A DNA stretch of 64,000 nucleotides from Promicromonospora sp. AC04 (GTDB lineage Bacteria; Actinomycetota; Actinomycetes; Actinomycetales; Cellulomonadaceae), in contig NZ_QBUG01000006.1 in the NCBI RefSeq assembly GCF_003058225.1, positions 1-64,000 of the forward strand, read 5' to 3'. Below, one piece after another: positions 8,091 through 16,088 of the stretch. The notes beneath the pieces were generated by a model. It ran no database searches and was not told the DNA's origin. It worked only from the letters and a program-made list of their open reading frames with translations. Each line of letters starts with the position of its first letter. Within the stretch, counting starts at the first letter, position 1. The translations under genes and the position numbers were made by a program.

Positions 8091-8938
8091 GCCGGAGCCC
8101 CCGCCGAGCGGGCGGCGTTGGCTCGGCGCTGCCGTTCCCACTCGGGACGGATGCGCGGCACGGCGTCGAGCAGCTTGCGGGTGTACTCGTGGCGGGGCGC
8201 GCCGAAGACGCTGTCCCGGTCGCCCTCCTCGACGATCTGTCCCTGCGTCATCACGGCGACCCGGGTGGCGATCTGCCGCACCACCGCCAGGTCGTGCGCG
8301 ATGAACAGGTACGTCAGGCCCTCCTCGCGCTGCAGGTCGCGCAGCAGGTTGATCACCTGCGCCTGGACCGACACGTCCAGCGCCGAGACCGCCTCGTCGC
8401 ACACCACGACGCGCGGCCCGACCGCCAGCGCCCGGGCGATCCCGATGCGCTGCGCCTGCCCGCCGGAGAACTGCGCCGGGTACTTCTGCGAGTGGTCCGG
8501 GTCCAGCCCGACCCGCTCCATGAGCGACCGGGTGAAGGCGCGGGCGCCGCCCGGGACGGTCCGCTGCTGGTAGGTCAGGGGAGCGGTGACTATCCGCTCC
8601 ACCGTGTGTCGCGGGTTGAGCGAGGAGAACGGGTCCTGGAAGACGACCTGCACCTCGCTGCGGAATCTCCGCAGCTCGGAGCGCCCCAGCCCGGTGACGT
8701 CCTCGCCGTCGAGCTCGACGGTGCCCGAGGTGACGTCCAGCAGGCGTGCGGCGAGCCGCGCCGTCGTCGACTTGCCCGAGCCGGACTCGCCCACCAGGGC
8801 GAGCGTCTCGCCCGCGCGGATCTCGAAGCTCACGTCGTCCACTGCCCGGAACGTGGCCGGACGGCGCAGCAGGCCGCCCGTGCCCATGATGGGGAACTCC
8901 TTGACGAGGTTGGTGGCTCTCAGGAGCGGCTCGCTCAT
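8087..8938 (-). CDS. dppF: Peptide ABC transporter ATP-binding protein, DppF/OppF type
   Basis: A 283-residue ATPase starting at ATG 8938 (ATGA overlap with the preceding gene). Walker A GESGSGKST, the signature FSGGQAQRIGIARAL, Walker B VVVCDEAVSALD and the H-loop FIAHDLAVV are all present. The C-terminus has the oligopeptide-importer extension (GAPRHEYTRKLLDAVP). It pairs with the ATPase encoded just upstream to power the two permeases. The rightmost end of the operon encodes the binding protein. Confidence 0.93.
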   Translation of the reverse strand: MSEPLLRATNLVKEFPIMGTGGLLRRPATFRAVDDVSFEIRAGETLALVGESGSGKSTTARLAARLLDVTSGTVELDGEDVTGLGRSELRRFRSEVQVVFQDPFSSLNPRHTVERIVTAPLTYQQRTVPGGARAFTRSLMERVGLDPDHSQKYPAQFSGGQAQRIGIARALAVGPRVVVCDEAVSALDVSVQAQVINLLRDLQREEGLTYLFIAHDLAVVRQIATRVAVMTQGQIVEEGDRDSVFGAPRHEYTRKLLDAVPRIRPEWERQRRANAARSAGAPA

Positions 8939-9822
8939 GCCGGACCTCCGTTCGTGGGGACGACCTGGTCGGGGACGACGGCGGACCCCGGCGTCACCGC
9001 GCGCAGCTCGCCGATCTCGTCGTCGATGCGGGGGACGGCGTCGAGCAGCGCCCGGGTGTACGGGTGCTGGGGCCGGGTGAAGATCCGCTCGACCGGGCCG
9101 CGCTCGACGCACACGCCGTCCTTCATGACGACTATGTGGTCGGTGATCTCGCTGACCACCGCCAGGTCGTGCGTGATCAGGACGAGGCCGGTGCCGGTCT
9201 CGCGCCGGATCTCCTGCAGCAGGTCGAGGATCTGTGCCTGCACCGTCACGTCGAGCGCGGTGGTGGGCTCGTCGGCGATCAGCAGCTCGGGTTCGGTGCT
9301 CAGCGCCATGGCGATCATGACGCGCTGGCGCATGCCGCCCGAGAACTGGTGCGGGTAGTGGTTCACCCGCCGCGCGGCGTCGCGGATGTGCACCCGCTCC
9401 AGCGCCTCGACCGCCACCCGCCGCGCCTCGCGGCGGGTCACGCCGGGCCGGTGGGCGCGGTACGCCTCCTCGATCTGGAGCCCGACCGTGTAGTAGGGGT
9501 TCAGGGACGACAGCGGGTCCTGGAAGACCATGGCCACGCGGTCGCCGCGCACGCGGCGCAGGTCCGGCTCGGACATGCCGACGAGCTCGCGCCCGAGCAG
9601 CCGCACGCTGCCCGTGCGCCGCGCGGCCCTGGGCTGCAGGCCCATGATCGCCAGGCTGGTCATCGACTTGCCCGAGCCGGACTCGCCGACGATGCCGAGC
9701 GCCCCGCCGGGCTCCAGGTCCAGGTCCAGCGACCGGACGGCGTCGAGCGGGCCGCGCGGCGTCTGGAAGGTGACCGTCAGGTCGCGCACCTCGAGCAGCG
9801 CGTCGGACGTCGTCGCGGTCAT
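8935..9822 (-). CDS. dppD: Peptide ABC transporter ATP-binding protein, DppD/OppD type
   Basis: A 295-residue ATPase starting at ATG 9822, overlapping the permease stop by ATGA. It shows Walker A GESGSGKSM, signature FSGGMRQRVMIAMAL, Walker B LLIADEPTTALD and H-loop LITHDLAVV. The C-terminal extension RPQHPYTRALLDAVP is typical of DppD/OppD. With the neighbouring DppF-like protein it forms the heterodimeric ATPase of the importer. The operon context suggests Pro/Hyp-containing peptides as cargo. Confidence 0.93.
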   Translation of the reverse strand: MTATTSDALLEVRDLTVTFQTPRGPLDAVRSLDLDLEPGGALGIVGESGSGKSMTSLAIMGLQPRAARRTGSVRLLGRELVGMSEPDLRRVRGDRVAMVFQDPLSSLNPYYTVGLQIEEAYRAHRPGVTRREARRVAVEALERVHIRDAARRVNHYPHQFSGGMRQRVMIAMALSTEPELLIADEPTTALDVTVQAQILDLLQEIRRETGTGLVLITHDLAVVSEITDHIVVMKDGVCVERGPVERIFTRPQHPYTRALLDAVPRIDDEIGELRAVTPGSAVVPDQVVPTNGGPA

Positions 9823-10811
9823 GCGTTCACCCGCACTCTCGGGTCGATGGTGGTGTACACGACGTCGACCACTATGTTGCCGACGACCACGAGGAAACCC
9901 GCGAGCAGGGTGACGCCCATGATCACCGGCTGGTCGTTGCGGGCGATCGAGTCGGCGGCCATCTTGCCGACGCCGTTGATCCCGAAGACCGTCTCGGTGA
10001 TGAGCGCCCCGCCGAGCAGGCCGGCGAAGTCCATGCCGAAGATCGTCACGACCGGCGTCAGGGCCGGCCGCAGCGCGTGCCGCCGCCAGACGAGGGACGG
10101 TGGCAGGCCCTTCGCGAAGGCGGTCCGCACGTAGTTCTCGCGCAGGACGTCGAGCACGTTGGCGCGGGTGAGCCGCGTGTAGGCGGCCGCGTACCCGATC
10201 GCGAGGACCATCCACGGCATGACGAAGTTGAGGAACCACTGCACCGGGTCGTCCGCGAACGGGACCGCCTGGGGGAAGGGGAGCCACTGGAGCTTGACGA
10301 CCAGCACGTACTGCAGCACGAGGGCGAGCACGTAGTTGGGGATCGACATGCTCGTCAGGGTCAGGCCGGTGATGAACCGGTCGGCGAACGTGCCCTCCTT
10401 GACCGCGCTGAGCAGGCCGCCGGCCAGACCGGCGAGCAGCCACAGGACGGCGGCGCCGACGGCGACGGTCGCGGAGACCGGGAGCCGCTGCACGATCATG
10501 TCCCACACCGCCTGGCTGGACTGGAACGAGTAGCCGAGGCAGGGCGCGGCGCAGTCGACCGCGCTGACGCCCTCGCCGTAGGTGCGGCCGGCGAAGATCC
10601 CGACGACGAACTGGACGAACTGGGTCCAGAACGGCTGGTCCAGCCCGAGGTTCCCGCGGATCTGGTCGATCAGCTCGGGCGTGCAGTTCTTGCCGCAGAT
10701 CTGCACGGCCGGGTCCGGCGAGAGCGCGAAGAACACCAGGTACGTGAACAGGCACACCAGCAGCAGCACGCCGAGGCCCGACGTCACGCGGGAGAGCAGG
10801 AACCGGGGCAT
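9819..10811 (-). CDS. dppB: Peptide ABC transporter permease, DppB type
   Basis: A 330-residue inner-membrane protein with the N-terminal helix (FLLSRVTSGLGVLLLVCLFTYLV, about 3-26), a long extracellular loop containing a Cys pair (ICGKNCTPE), and five further helices. The EAA-type loop is seen in YTRLTRANVLDVLRENYVRTAFAKG. Start ATG 10811 shares one base with the upstream stop (TGATG), a mark of translational coupling. It forms the channel with the DppC-like partner. Confidence 0.92.
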   Translation of the reverse strand: MPRFLLSRVTSGLGVLLLVCLFTYLVFFALSPDPAVQICGKNCTPELIDQIRGNLGLDQPFWTQFVQFVVGIFAGRTYGEGVSAVDCAAPCLGYSFQSSQAVWDMIVQRLPVSATVAVGAAVLWLLAGLAGGLLSAVKEGTFADRFITGLTLTSMSIPNYVLALVLQYVLVVKLQWLPFPQAVPFADDPVQWFLNFVMPWMVLAIGYAAAYTRLTRANVLDVLRENYVRTAFAKGLPPSLVWRRHALRPALTPVVTIFGMDFAGLLGGALITETVFGINGVGKMAADSIARNDQPVIMGVTLLAGFLVVVGNIVVDVVYTTIDPRVRVNA

Positions 10812-11800
10812 CAGCGACCCTCCTGGGCGTCGACGACGGCGCGCAGACGGTCACCGAGCACGGTGAACGAGAGCACGAGCAGGAACAGGCACACGCCGGG
10901 CACCACGAAGTACGCGGGGTCGACGGCGTACCACTTCACGGAGGCGGAGATCATCTGCCCCCAGCTCGGCGCGGGCGGGACGACGCCGACGCCGAGGAAC
11001 GACAGCCCGGCCTCGGTGCCGATGTAGCCGGGCACCGCGAGCGTGGACATCACGATGATGGTCGAGCGCAGGTTGGGCAGGATCTCGCGGAACACGATGC
11101 GGGTGCCGCTCGCACCGGCGGCCCGGGCCGCCTCGACGAACTCCCGCTGCGCGAGCGACATGGTCTGCCCGCGGACGATGCGCGCCAGGTAGGGCCACCC
11201 GAAGACCGAGATCACGACGACGAGCAGCGCCGACCGGTTGCCCGCCGGCAGGGCGGAGAGCACGGCGATCATGAAGATGAGCGCCGGGAAGGCCATGAGG
11301 AAGTCCATGACCCGCGAGATGACGAGGTCCACCCGCCCGCCGAAGTAGCCGGCCATGAGCCCGAGCGACACGCCCAGCACCGTCGTCAGCAGGGTGGCGG
11401 ACAGTGCGATGCTCATGGACACCCGCGCGCCGTAGACGATGCGGGCGAAGATGTCCCGGCCGCTACCGGGCTCGACGCCGAACCAGTGCTCGGCGCTGAC
11501 GCCGCCCCACGGGCCGATCGGCATGCCGCCGAGGTTGGGGTCGATCGCCGTCTGGTCGAACTCGTACGGGGTCCAGCCGCTGATCGAGGTGAGCACCGGC
11601 GCGAGGATCGCGACGAGCGTGACGAGGACTATGTAGCCGAGGCCGAGCATCGCGCCGACGTCGTGGCGCAGTGCCTGCCAGGTCCCGCCGGCACCCGACC
11701 GGAGGGCGCCGGCGGCTGCTGCCGCCGGCGCCTCGGGGGTGTCGTCGGTCCCGGCCTCGACGGGCTGCGCCGTCGTGAGGTCAGTCGGGAAGGACGTCAT
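10811..11800 (-). CDS. dppC: Peptide ABC transporter permease, DppC type
   Basis: A 329-residue permease. An Ala-rich cytoplasmic N-terminus is followed by a first helix (LGYIVLVTLVAILAPVL) and five more. The EAA motif occurs in REFVEAARAAGASGTRIVFREILPN, cited here by its ends. It begins at ATG 11800, three bases after the binding-protein stop, and is read through into the dppB-like gene. Confidence 0.92.
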   Translation of the reverse strand: MTSFPTDLTTAQPVEAGTDDTPEAPAAAAAGALRSGAGGTWQALRHDVGAMLGLGYIVLVTLVAILAPVLTSISGWTPYEFDQTAIDPNLGGMPIGPWGGVSAEHWFGVEPGSGRDIFARIVYGARVSMSIALSATLLTTVLGVSLGLMAGYFGGRVDLVISRVMDFLMAFPALIFMIAVLSALPAGNRSALLVVVISVFGWPYLARIVRGQTMSLAQREFVEAARAAGASGTRIVFREILPNLRSTIIVMSTLAVPGYIGTEAGLSFLGVGVVPPAPSWGQMISASVKWYAVDPAYFVVPGVCLFLLVLSFTVLGDRLRAVVDAQEGR

Positions 11801-11803
11801 GGA

Positions 11804-13507
11804 TCAGCCCTTCTCAGGGTCCTTGAGACCGACACCGACGTAGTCGATGCCACCGGTCGCGGCGTTCGCCGAGGAGTACAGCCCGGCCACGTTCTCGCCA
11901 GGCAGCAGGACGGTCTTGGCGACCATGAGCGGGACGACCGGGGCCAGCTCGAGGATCTGCTCGTCGAGGTCACCCCACTGCTCGTTCGCGGCGTCGCTGT
12001 CCGTCATCGCCCCGATCTCGTCGATCCGCTTGTTGATCTCCGGGTCGTTGATCTGGGCGAGGTTGCCGTTGCCCTTCTCGTAGATGTTGCGGCCGTCGAA
12101 CAGCGGCGGGAGGAAGGTCGCCGCCGACGAGGCCCAGTCGGGGCACCAGCCGGTGATGGCGGCGTCGTGCTGCTGCGACGGGGTGCCGATGGTCTCGTAG
12201 TAGGTGGAGGTGTCGATCAGGTTGAGCTCGACGGTGATCCCGACCCGCTCGAGCGCCTGCTGCACCGCCTCGCCCTGGGCCTGCATGGACTCCTGCGAGC
12301 GGATGTCGAGCGTCAGGGTGAACCCGTCGGCCAGGCCTGCCTCGTCGAGCAGCTTCTTGGCGGCCTCGACGTCGCCCGTCCCGTCCTGCGACGGGTACAG
12401 GTCGAAGTCCTTGTGGCCCGCGACCGACGTCGGCAGGATCGTCGTGGCCGGGGCGCCGAGCTGCGTGCCGCCGCTCGCGTTCACGATGGTCGTGCGGTCG
12501 ATGGCGTAGCTGATCGCCTGCCGCACGCGGACGTCGTCGAGATGCTCCTTCGTGGTGTTCAGGCCCATGTACGTGGTGCAGATCCCGGGGAACTCCAGGA
12601 CGCGTTCCTTGAGCTGGGGCGTCTGCAGGCGGGGGAGCGTGGCCGGCTGGATGTTGCCGGAGATCGCGTTGACGTCGGCCCCCTGCCCGGCGATGAGGCG
12701 CTCGTCGATGGTGGCCGGGTCGAGGCCGATGGTGAACTCCCAGCCGTCCGGCTTGGCGGCCCGCACGTCGTCGGTCTCGGGGTCCCAGTTCTCGTTGCGC
12801 TCGAGCTTGATCGTGCTGCCCGGCACGTACTCGGCCAGCTTGTACGGGCCCGACGCGATGATCTTGTGGATGAACTCGTCACCCGCGCCGCTGTCCACGG
12901 GGAACGGCGTCGCGTTCACCTGGGAGAGCACGGCGTCGAACTCGGGGAACGGCTTGATGAGGTGGAAGACGATGGTCTTGTCGTCGGGCGTCTCGATCGT
13001 CGGCAGGTCGCCGGTCTTGTACGGGCCCTCGTAGCCCTCAGGGGCGTCGATGACCTGCTTGAGGTACGGCGAGCCGATGCCGATCTCGGGGTCCCACGCC
13101 CGGGAGATGCCGAACTTGACCTCGGCCGACGTGATTGGGTCGCCGTTGTCGAACTTGATCCCGTCCTTGAGCGTGTAGGTCCAGGTCAGGCCGTCGTCGG
13201 ACGCCTCGCCGAGGCTCTCGGCGAGGTCCGGGACGATCTCGGTGGGGTCCTCGGACGAGCCGGGCGCCGACGTGGTGAGCTGGCGGTAGACCAGCCGGTA
13301 GAAGTTGTTCACCCCGCCGTCCCAGCCGCGGGCCGGGTCGAGGTACGAGAAGTCGGCGTTCTGCAGCACGTGGACGGTGCCACCCTCGGCGGGCTCGGCG
13401 GTGAACCCACCGCCCCCTGAGGAGTCGTCCTGGGCGCCGCCGCAGGCGGCGAGCGCGAGTGTCGTGGCGACAGCGATGGCTGCTGTCACAAGAGGTTGGT
13501 GCTTCAC
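11804..13507 (-). CDS. dppA: Peptide ABC transporter substrate-binding lipoprotein (SBP family 5)
   Basis: A 567-residue solute-binding protein starting with GTG 13507, with GAGAGG seven bases upstream. The lipoprotein signal (MKHQPLVTAAIAVATTLALA, then AACGG) puts the lipidated Cys near residue 22. The SBP_bac_5 fold shows LDPARGWDGG near the N-terminus, DGLTWTYTLKDGIKFDNGDPI split around positions 100-120, and VRQAISYAIDRTTIV. It is the first gene of the leftward operon. Ligands are unknown; context suggests hydroxyproline-containing, possibly arabinosylated, peptides. Confidence 0.93.
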   Translation of the reverse strand: MKHQPLVTAAIAVATTLALAACGGAQDDSSGGGGFTAEPAEGGTVHVLQNADFSYLDPARGWDGGVNNFYRLVYRQLTTSAPGSSEDPTEIVPDLAESLGEASDDGLTWTYTLKDGIKFDNGDPITSAEVKFGISRAWDPEIGIGSPYLKQVIDAPEGYEGPYKTGDLPTIETPDDKTIVFHLIKPFPEFDAVLSQVNATPFPVDSGAGDEFIHKIIASGPYKLAEYVPGSTIKLERNENWDPETDDVRAAKPDGWEFTIGLDPATIDERLIAGQGADVNAISGNIQPATLPRLQTPQLKERVLEFPGICTTYMGLNTTKEHLDDVRVRQAISYAIDRTTIVNASGGTQLGAPATTILPTSVAGHKDFDLYPSQDGTGDVEAAKKLLDEAGLADGFTLTLDIRSQESMQAQGEAVQQALERVGITVELNLIDTSTYYETIGTPSQQHDAAITGWCPDWASSAATFLPPLFDGRNIYEKGNGNLAQINDPEINKRIDEIGAMTDSDAANEQWGDLDEQILELAPVVPLMVAKTVLLPGENVAGLYSSANAATGGIDYVGVGLKDPEKG

Positions 13508-13604
13508 GATGTGGCCTCTCGGTCGGTGACGCGGGGTGCGTCGGGGGGTCGTACAGGTCTGGCCCCGGCGCGGCCGCGGTCGTCGTCGACTCGTCCCCGC
13601 CTTC

Positions 13605-13625
13605 GATATGTGATGCGTGATATGT
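13605..13625. promoter_or_regulatory. Direct-repeat candidate operator for the GntR divergon
   Basis: The heptamer GATATGT occurs at 13605-13611 and again at 13619-13625, 14 bp start to start, in an AT-rich island about 100 bp upstream of the binding-protein gene and 190 bp upstream of the GntR gene. It is a plausible regulator site for the leftward operon. The 306-bp gap (13508-13813) holds no gene. Confidence 0.4.
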
Positions 13626-13747
13626 TACTGATCGAGAACAACGGTGTCGATGGGGTGAATGTAAACGTCAAGTTTCGGCGGCATCAGGCCACTTCTAGGG
13701 TCTCGTGCCCCGGCGTCGGCGGCCGCGCTCAGGTACCCTCAGGCGCA

Positions 13748-13783
13748 TTGACGATGGGATTCCCGTCTCGTGTAATATTCTAC
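13748..13783 (+). promoter_or_regulatory. Promoter of the GntR gene with an embedded dyad
   Basis: A -35-like TTGACG at 13748-13753 is followed 17 bp later by TGTAAT (13771-13776), overlapping TAATAT. The element GTAATATTCTAC at 13772-13783 is an imperfect dyad (GTA-n6-TAC) covering the -10 box. Such a position suits autoregulation by the GntR protein encoded 30 bp downstream. Confidence 0.45.
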
Positions 13784-13813
13784 TAGCGTTGCCTGACCAC
13801 CCAGGAGTGCACC

Positions 13814-14494
13814 ATGAGCACGGCATCACCAACCCCGTCGGTCCGTCGTCTTCCGCCGGTCGCGAGCCTGCGCGAGCAGGTTCACCGCGCCCTCGTGGCG
13901 GCGATCGTCGCGGGCGAGCTGGAGCCCGGTGAGCTTGTCTCCGTACCGACCCTCGCCGCGCGCTTCGACGTGTCGGCGACGCCGGTGCGGGAGGCCGTGC
14001 TGGACCTGGAGCGGCGGGGATTCCTCGAGGCCGTGCGGAACAAGGGATTCCGCGTCACTCGCGTCAGCGACCAGACGCTGCGGCATGTCGCCGCCGTCCG
14101 CCTCGTGATCGAGCCGGTCTGGATGGAGCGGCTGGCCAAGTCGTTCCCGGTGGGGCAGCTGGGGGAGTTCCGCGCGCTGGCCGACGAGATAGTCGAGGGC
14201 GCGCGCACGGGCGACCTGATCGCCTACCTGCAGGCGGACCAGGCGTTCCACCTGCGGCTCATGGGGCTGCTCGGCAACCCCGTCGCCGGCGAGATCGTGG
14301 CCGACCTGCGGGACAGGGCGCGCCTGCTCGGGCTGTCGACGATGGTCGCGAGTGGCACGCTGGCCAGCTCTGCCCAGGAGCACCACGAGCTGCTCGACCT
14401 GCTTGCGGCCGGGGACGGCCCCGGTGCAAAGGCGCTCATGGAGCGGCACATCGGGCACTCGCTGGGCACGTGGGCGGGCAAGCCGGAGGACTGA
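13814..14494 (+). CDS. GntR-family (FadR/FCD) transcriptional regulator
   Basis: A 226-residue regulator starting at ATG 13814 with CCAGGAG upstream. The winged helix-turn-helix covers about residues 18-82 (LREQVHRALVAAIVAGELEPG, cut to LREQVHRALVAAIV, then TPVREAVLDLERRGFL). The FCD ligand domain follows, with likely metal ligands Asp and His in QADQAFHLRL, His in QEHHELLDLL and His in MERHIGHSL. It sits between the peptide-import operon and the hydroxyproline catabolic operon and most likely controls both in response to a pathway metabolite. 47 bp separate it from the next gene. Confidence 0.92.
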   Translation: MSTASPTPSVRRLPPVASLREQVHRALVAAIVAGELEPGELVSVPTLAARFDVSATPVREAVLDLERRGFLEAVRNKGFRVTRVSDQTLRHVAAVRLVIEPVWMERLAKSFPVGQLGEFRALADEIVEGARTGDLIAYLQADQAFHLRLMGLLGNPVAGEIVADLRDRARLLGLSTMVASGTLASSAQEHHELLDLLAAGDGPGAKALMERHIGHSLGTWAGKPED

Positions 14495-14541
14495 ATGCCT
14501 CGCCGGCCGAACCGCGGCCGACGAGGTGAGTTCCGGGATCG

Positions 14542-15753
14542 ATGATCGAGAGGGTGGATGTGGCAGCGGACGTCGTGATCGTCGGCGCCGGGATAGTCGG
14601 CGCCGCGTGCGCGCGCGCCCTCGCGCGGGCCGGTGCCCGGGTGACGGTGCTCGACCGCGTGGCAGCGGCGTCCGCCACCAGCGCCCACGGCGAGGGCAAC
14701 CTGCTGGTCTCCGACAAGGGCCCCGGCCCGGAGCTGGAGCTGGCCAAGGTGTCCCTGCGCCGGTGGGCGCATCTCGCCGACGAGCTGGCGGACGAGCTCG
14801 GGCCGCTGTTCCCCTCGATCGAGCACGAGGCCAAGGGCGGCCTGGTCGTGGTCACCTCCGCCGACGGCCTGGACGGGCTGCGCGGGTTCGCCGAGGCGCA
14901 GCGCGCGGCCGGCGTCGAGGCCGTCGAGGTGACCGCCGAGCAGGCGCGCGAGCTCGAGCCCGACCTGGCCCCCGGCGTCGTCGGCGCCGTGTACTACCCG
15001 CAGGACGCGCAGGTGCAGCCGGTGGCCGCCGCCGAGGCGCTGCTCGCCTCCGCGCGCCGGGCAGGCGCCGTCGTCCGCACCGAGGTCGAGGTGACCGGAC
15101 CGCTGCTGGGCGACGGCGGTCGCCTCACCGGCGTCGCCACCACGCGGGGCGAGGTCTCCGCCGGCGCCGTGGTCGTGGCGGCGGGCCCCTGGTCGGCGGA
15201 GGTCGCAGAGAGGCTCGGCGCCCGGATCGCGGTGCGCCCGCGCCGCGGGATGGTGCTCGTCACCACCCCGATGCGGCAGCGAGTCCGGCACAAGGTCTAC
15301 GACGGCGACTACTTCGCGGCCACCCAGTCCGCGGGCGCCGAGCTGCAGACGTCCGCCGTGATCGAGTCGACGCGGGGCGGGACCGTGCTGATCGGGTCGA
15401 GCCGGGAGCAGGTGGGATTCGACGATCGCCTGAGCACCCAGGTGCTCGCCCAGCTGGCGCGGCGGGCTGTTGCCGTGTTCCCGTTCCTGGCGCGGACGAA
15501 CGTCATGCGCTCCTACCTCGGCTTCCGGCCGTACATGCCCGACCATCTCCCGGTGATCGGCCCCGACCCGGCCCTTCCCGGGCTGTGGTTCGCGACCGGT
15601 CACGAGGGCGCGGGCGTCGGGCTGGCCCCGGCGACCGGGGACCTGCTCGCCGCCGGGATGCTGGGGCTGGCGGCGGCCGTGGACCCGCGCCCGTACGCCG
15701 TCGACCGGCCGACGCTCCGGCCGAGGGTTGCTCACGGGGAGGCACTGGCATGA
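14542..15753 (+). CDS. FAD-dependent D-hydroxyproline dehydrogenase, DAO-type subunit
   Basis: A 403-residue flavoprotein with the N-terminal dinucleotide fold (DVVIVGAGIVGAACARAL, residues about 9-26, then VTVLDR) and the DAO-family C-terminus (FRPYMPDHLPVIGPDP and ATGHEGAGVGLAPATG). It resembles HcnC/LhpB-type subunits. With the next two genes it forms a three-part dehydrogenase that should oxidise cis-4-hydroxy-D-proline to 1-pyrroline-4-hydroxy-2-carboxylate. The start ATG 14542 gives the fold at the expected position. Glycine, sarcosine or D-proline oxidation are alternatives for the isolated protein, but the downstream genes favour hydroxyproline. Confidence 0.88.
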   Translation: MIERVDVAADVVIVGAGIVGAACARALARAGARVTVLDRVAAASATSAHGEGNLLVSDKGPGPELELAKVSLRRWAHLADELADELGPLFPSIEHEAKGGLVVVTSADGLDGLRGFAEAQRAAGVEAVEVTAEQARELEPDLAPGVVGAVYYPQDAQVQPVAAAEALLASARRAGAVVRTEVEVTGPLLGDGGRLTGVATTRGEVSAGAVVVAAGPWSAEVAERLGARIAVRPRRGMVLVTTPMRQRVRHKVYDGDYFAATQSAGAELQTSAVIESTRGGTVLIGSSREQVGFDDRLSTQVLAQLARRAVAVFPFLARTNVMRSYLGFRPYMPDHLPVIGPDPALPGLWFATGHEGAGVGLAPATGDLLAAGMLGLAAAVDPRPYAVDRPTLRPRVAHGEALA

Positions 15754-16088
15754 CGTCGCAGCGCATAGCGGTGGAGCGGGACCCCGTCGAACCGGGTCCC
15801 GACCGGCCACTGACCATCTGGGTCGACGGCGAGCCCGTCACCGGGACGGCCGGGCAGACGATCGCCGGCGTGCTGCTGGGTGCCGGACGGCGCCAGTGGC
15901 GCACCACCCGCGAGGGCGGCGCGCCCCGCGGCGTGTTCTGCGGGATCGGCGTGTGTTTCGACTGCCTCGTCGAGGTCAACGGCCTGCCGGACGTGCGGGC
16001 CTGCCTGCGGCGCGCGCAGGACGGCGACGTCGTGGCCGACCAGGGCGCTCCGCCGTCGGGCGGGTCGCTGCCGGAGGTGACGTCGTGA
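15750..16088 (+). CDS. (2Fe-2S)-binding subunit of the D-hydroxyproline dehydrogenase
   Basis: A 112-residue HcnA-like ferredoxin-fold protein, start ATG 15750 overlapping the previous stop (ATGA). It contains the plant-type cluster ligands in GVFCGIGVCFDCLV plus a later Cys in VRACLRRAQ. The GQTIAGVLLGAGRRQWR segment is typical of this subunit. It carries electrons between the two flavoprotein subunits encoded on either side. Confidence 0.9.
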   Translation: MTSQRIAVERDPVEPGPDRPLTIWVDGEPVTGTAGQTIAGVLLGAGRRQWRTTREGGAPRGVFCGIGVCFDCLVEVNGLPDVRACLRRAQDGDVVADQGAPPSGGSLPEVTS

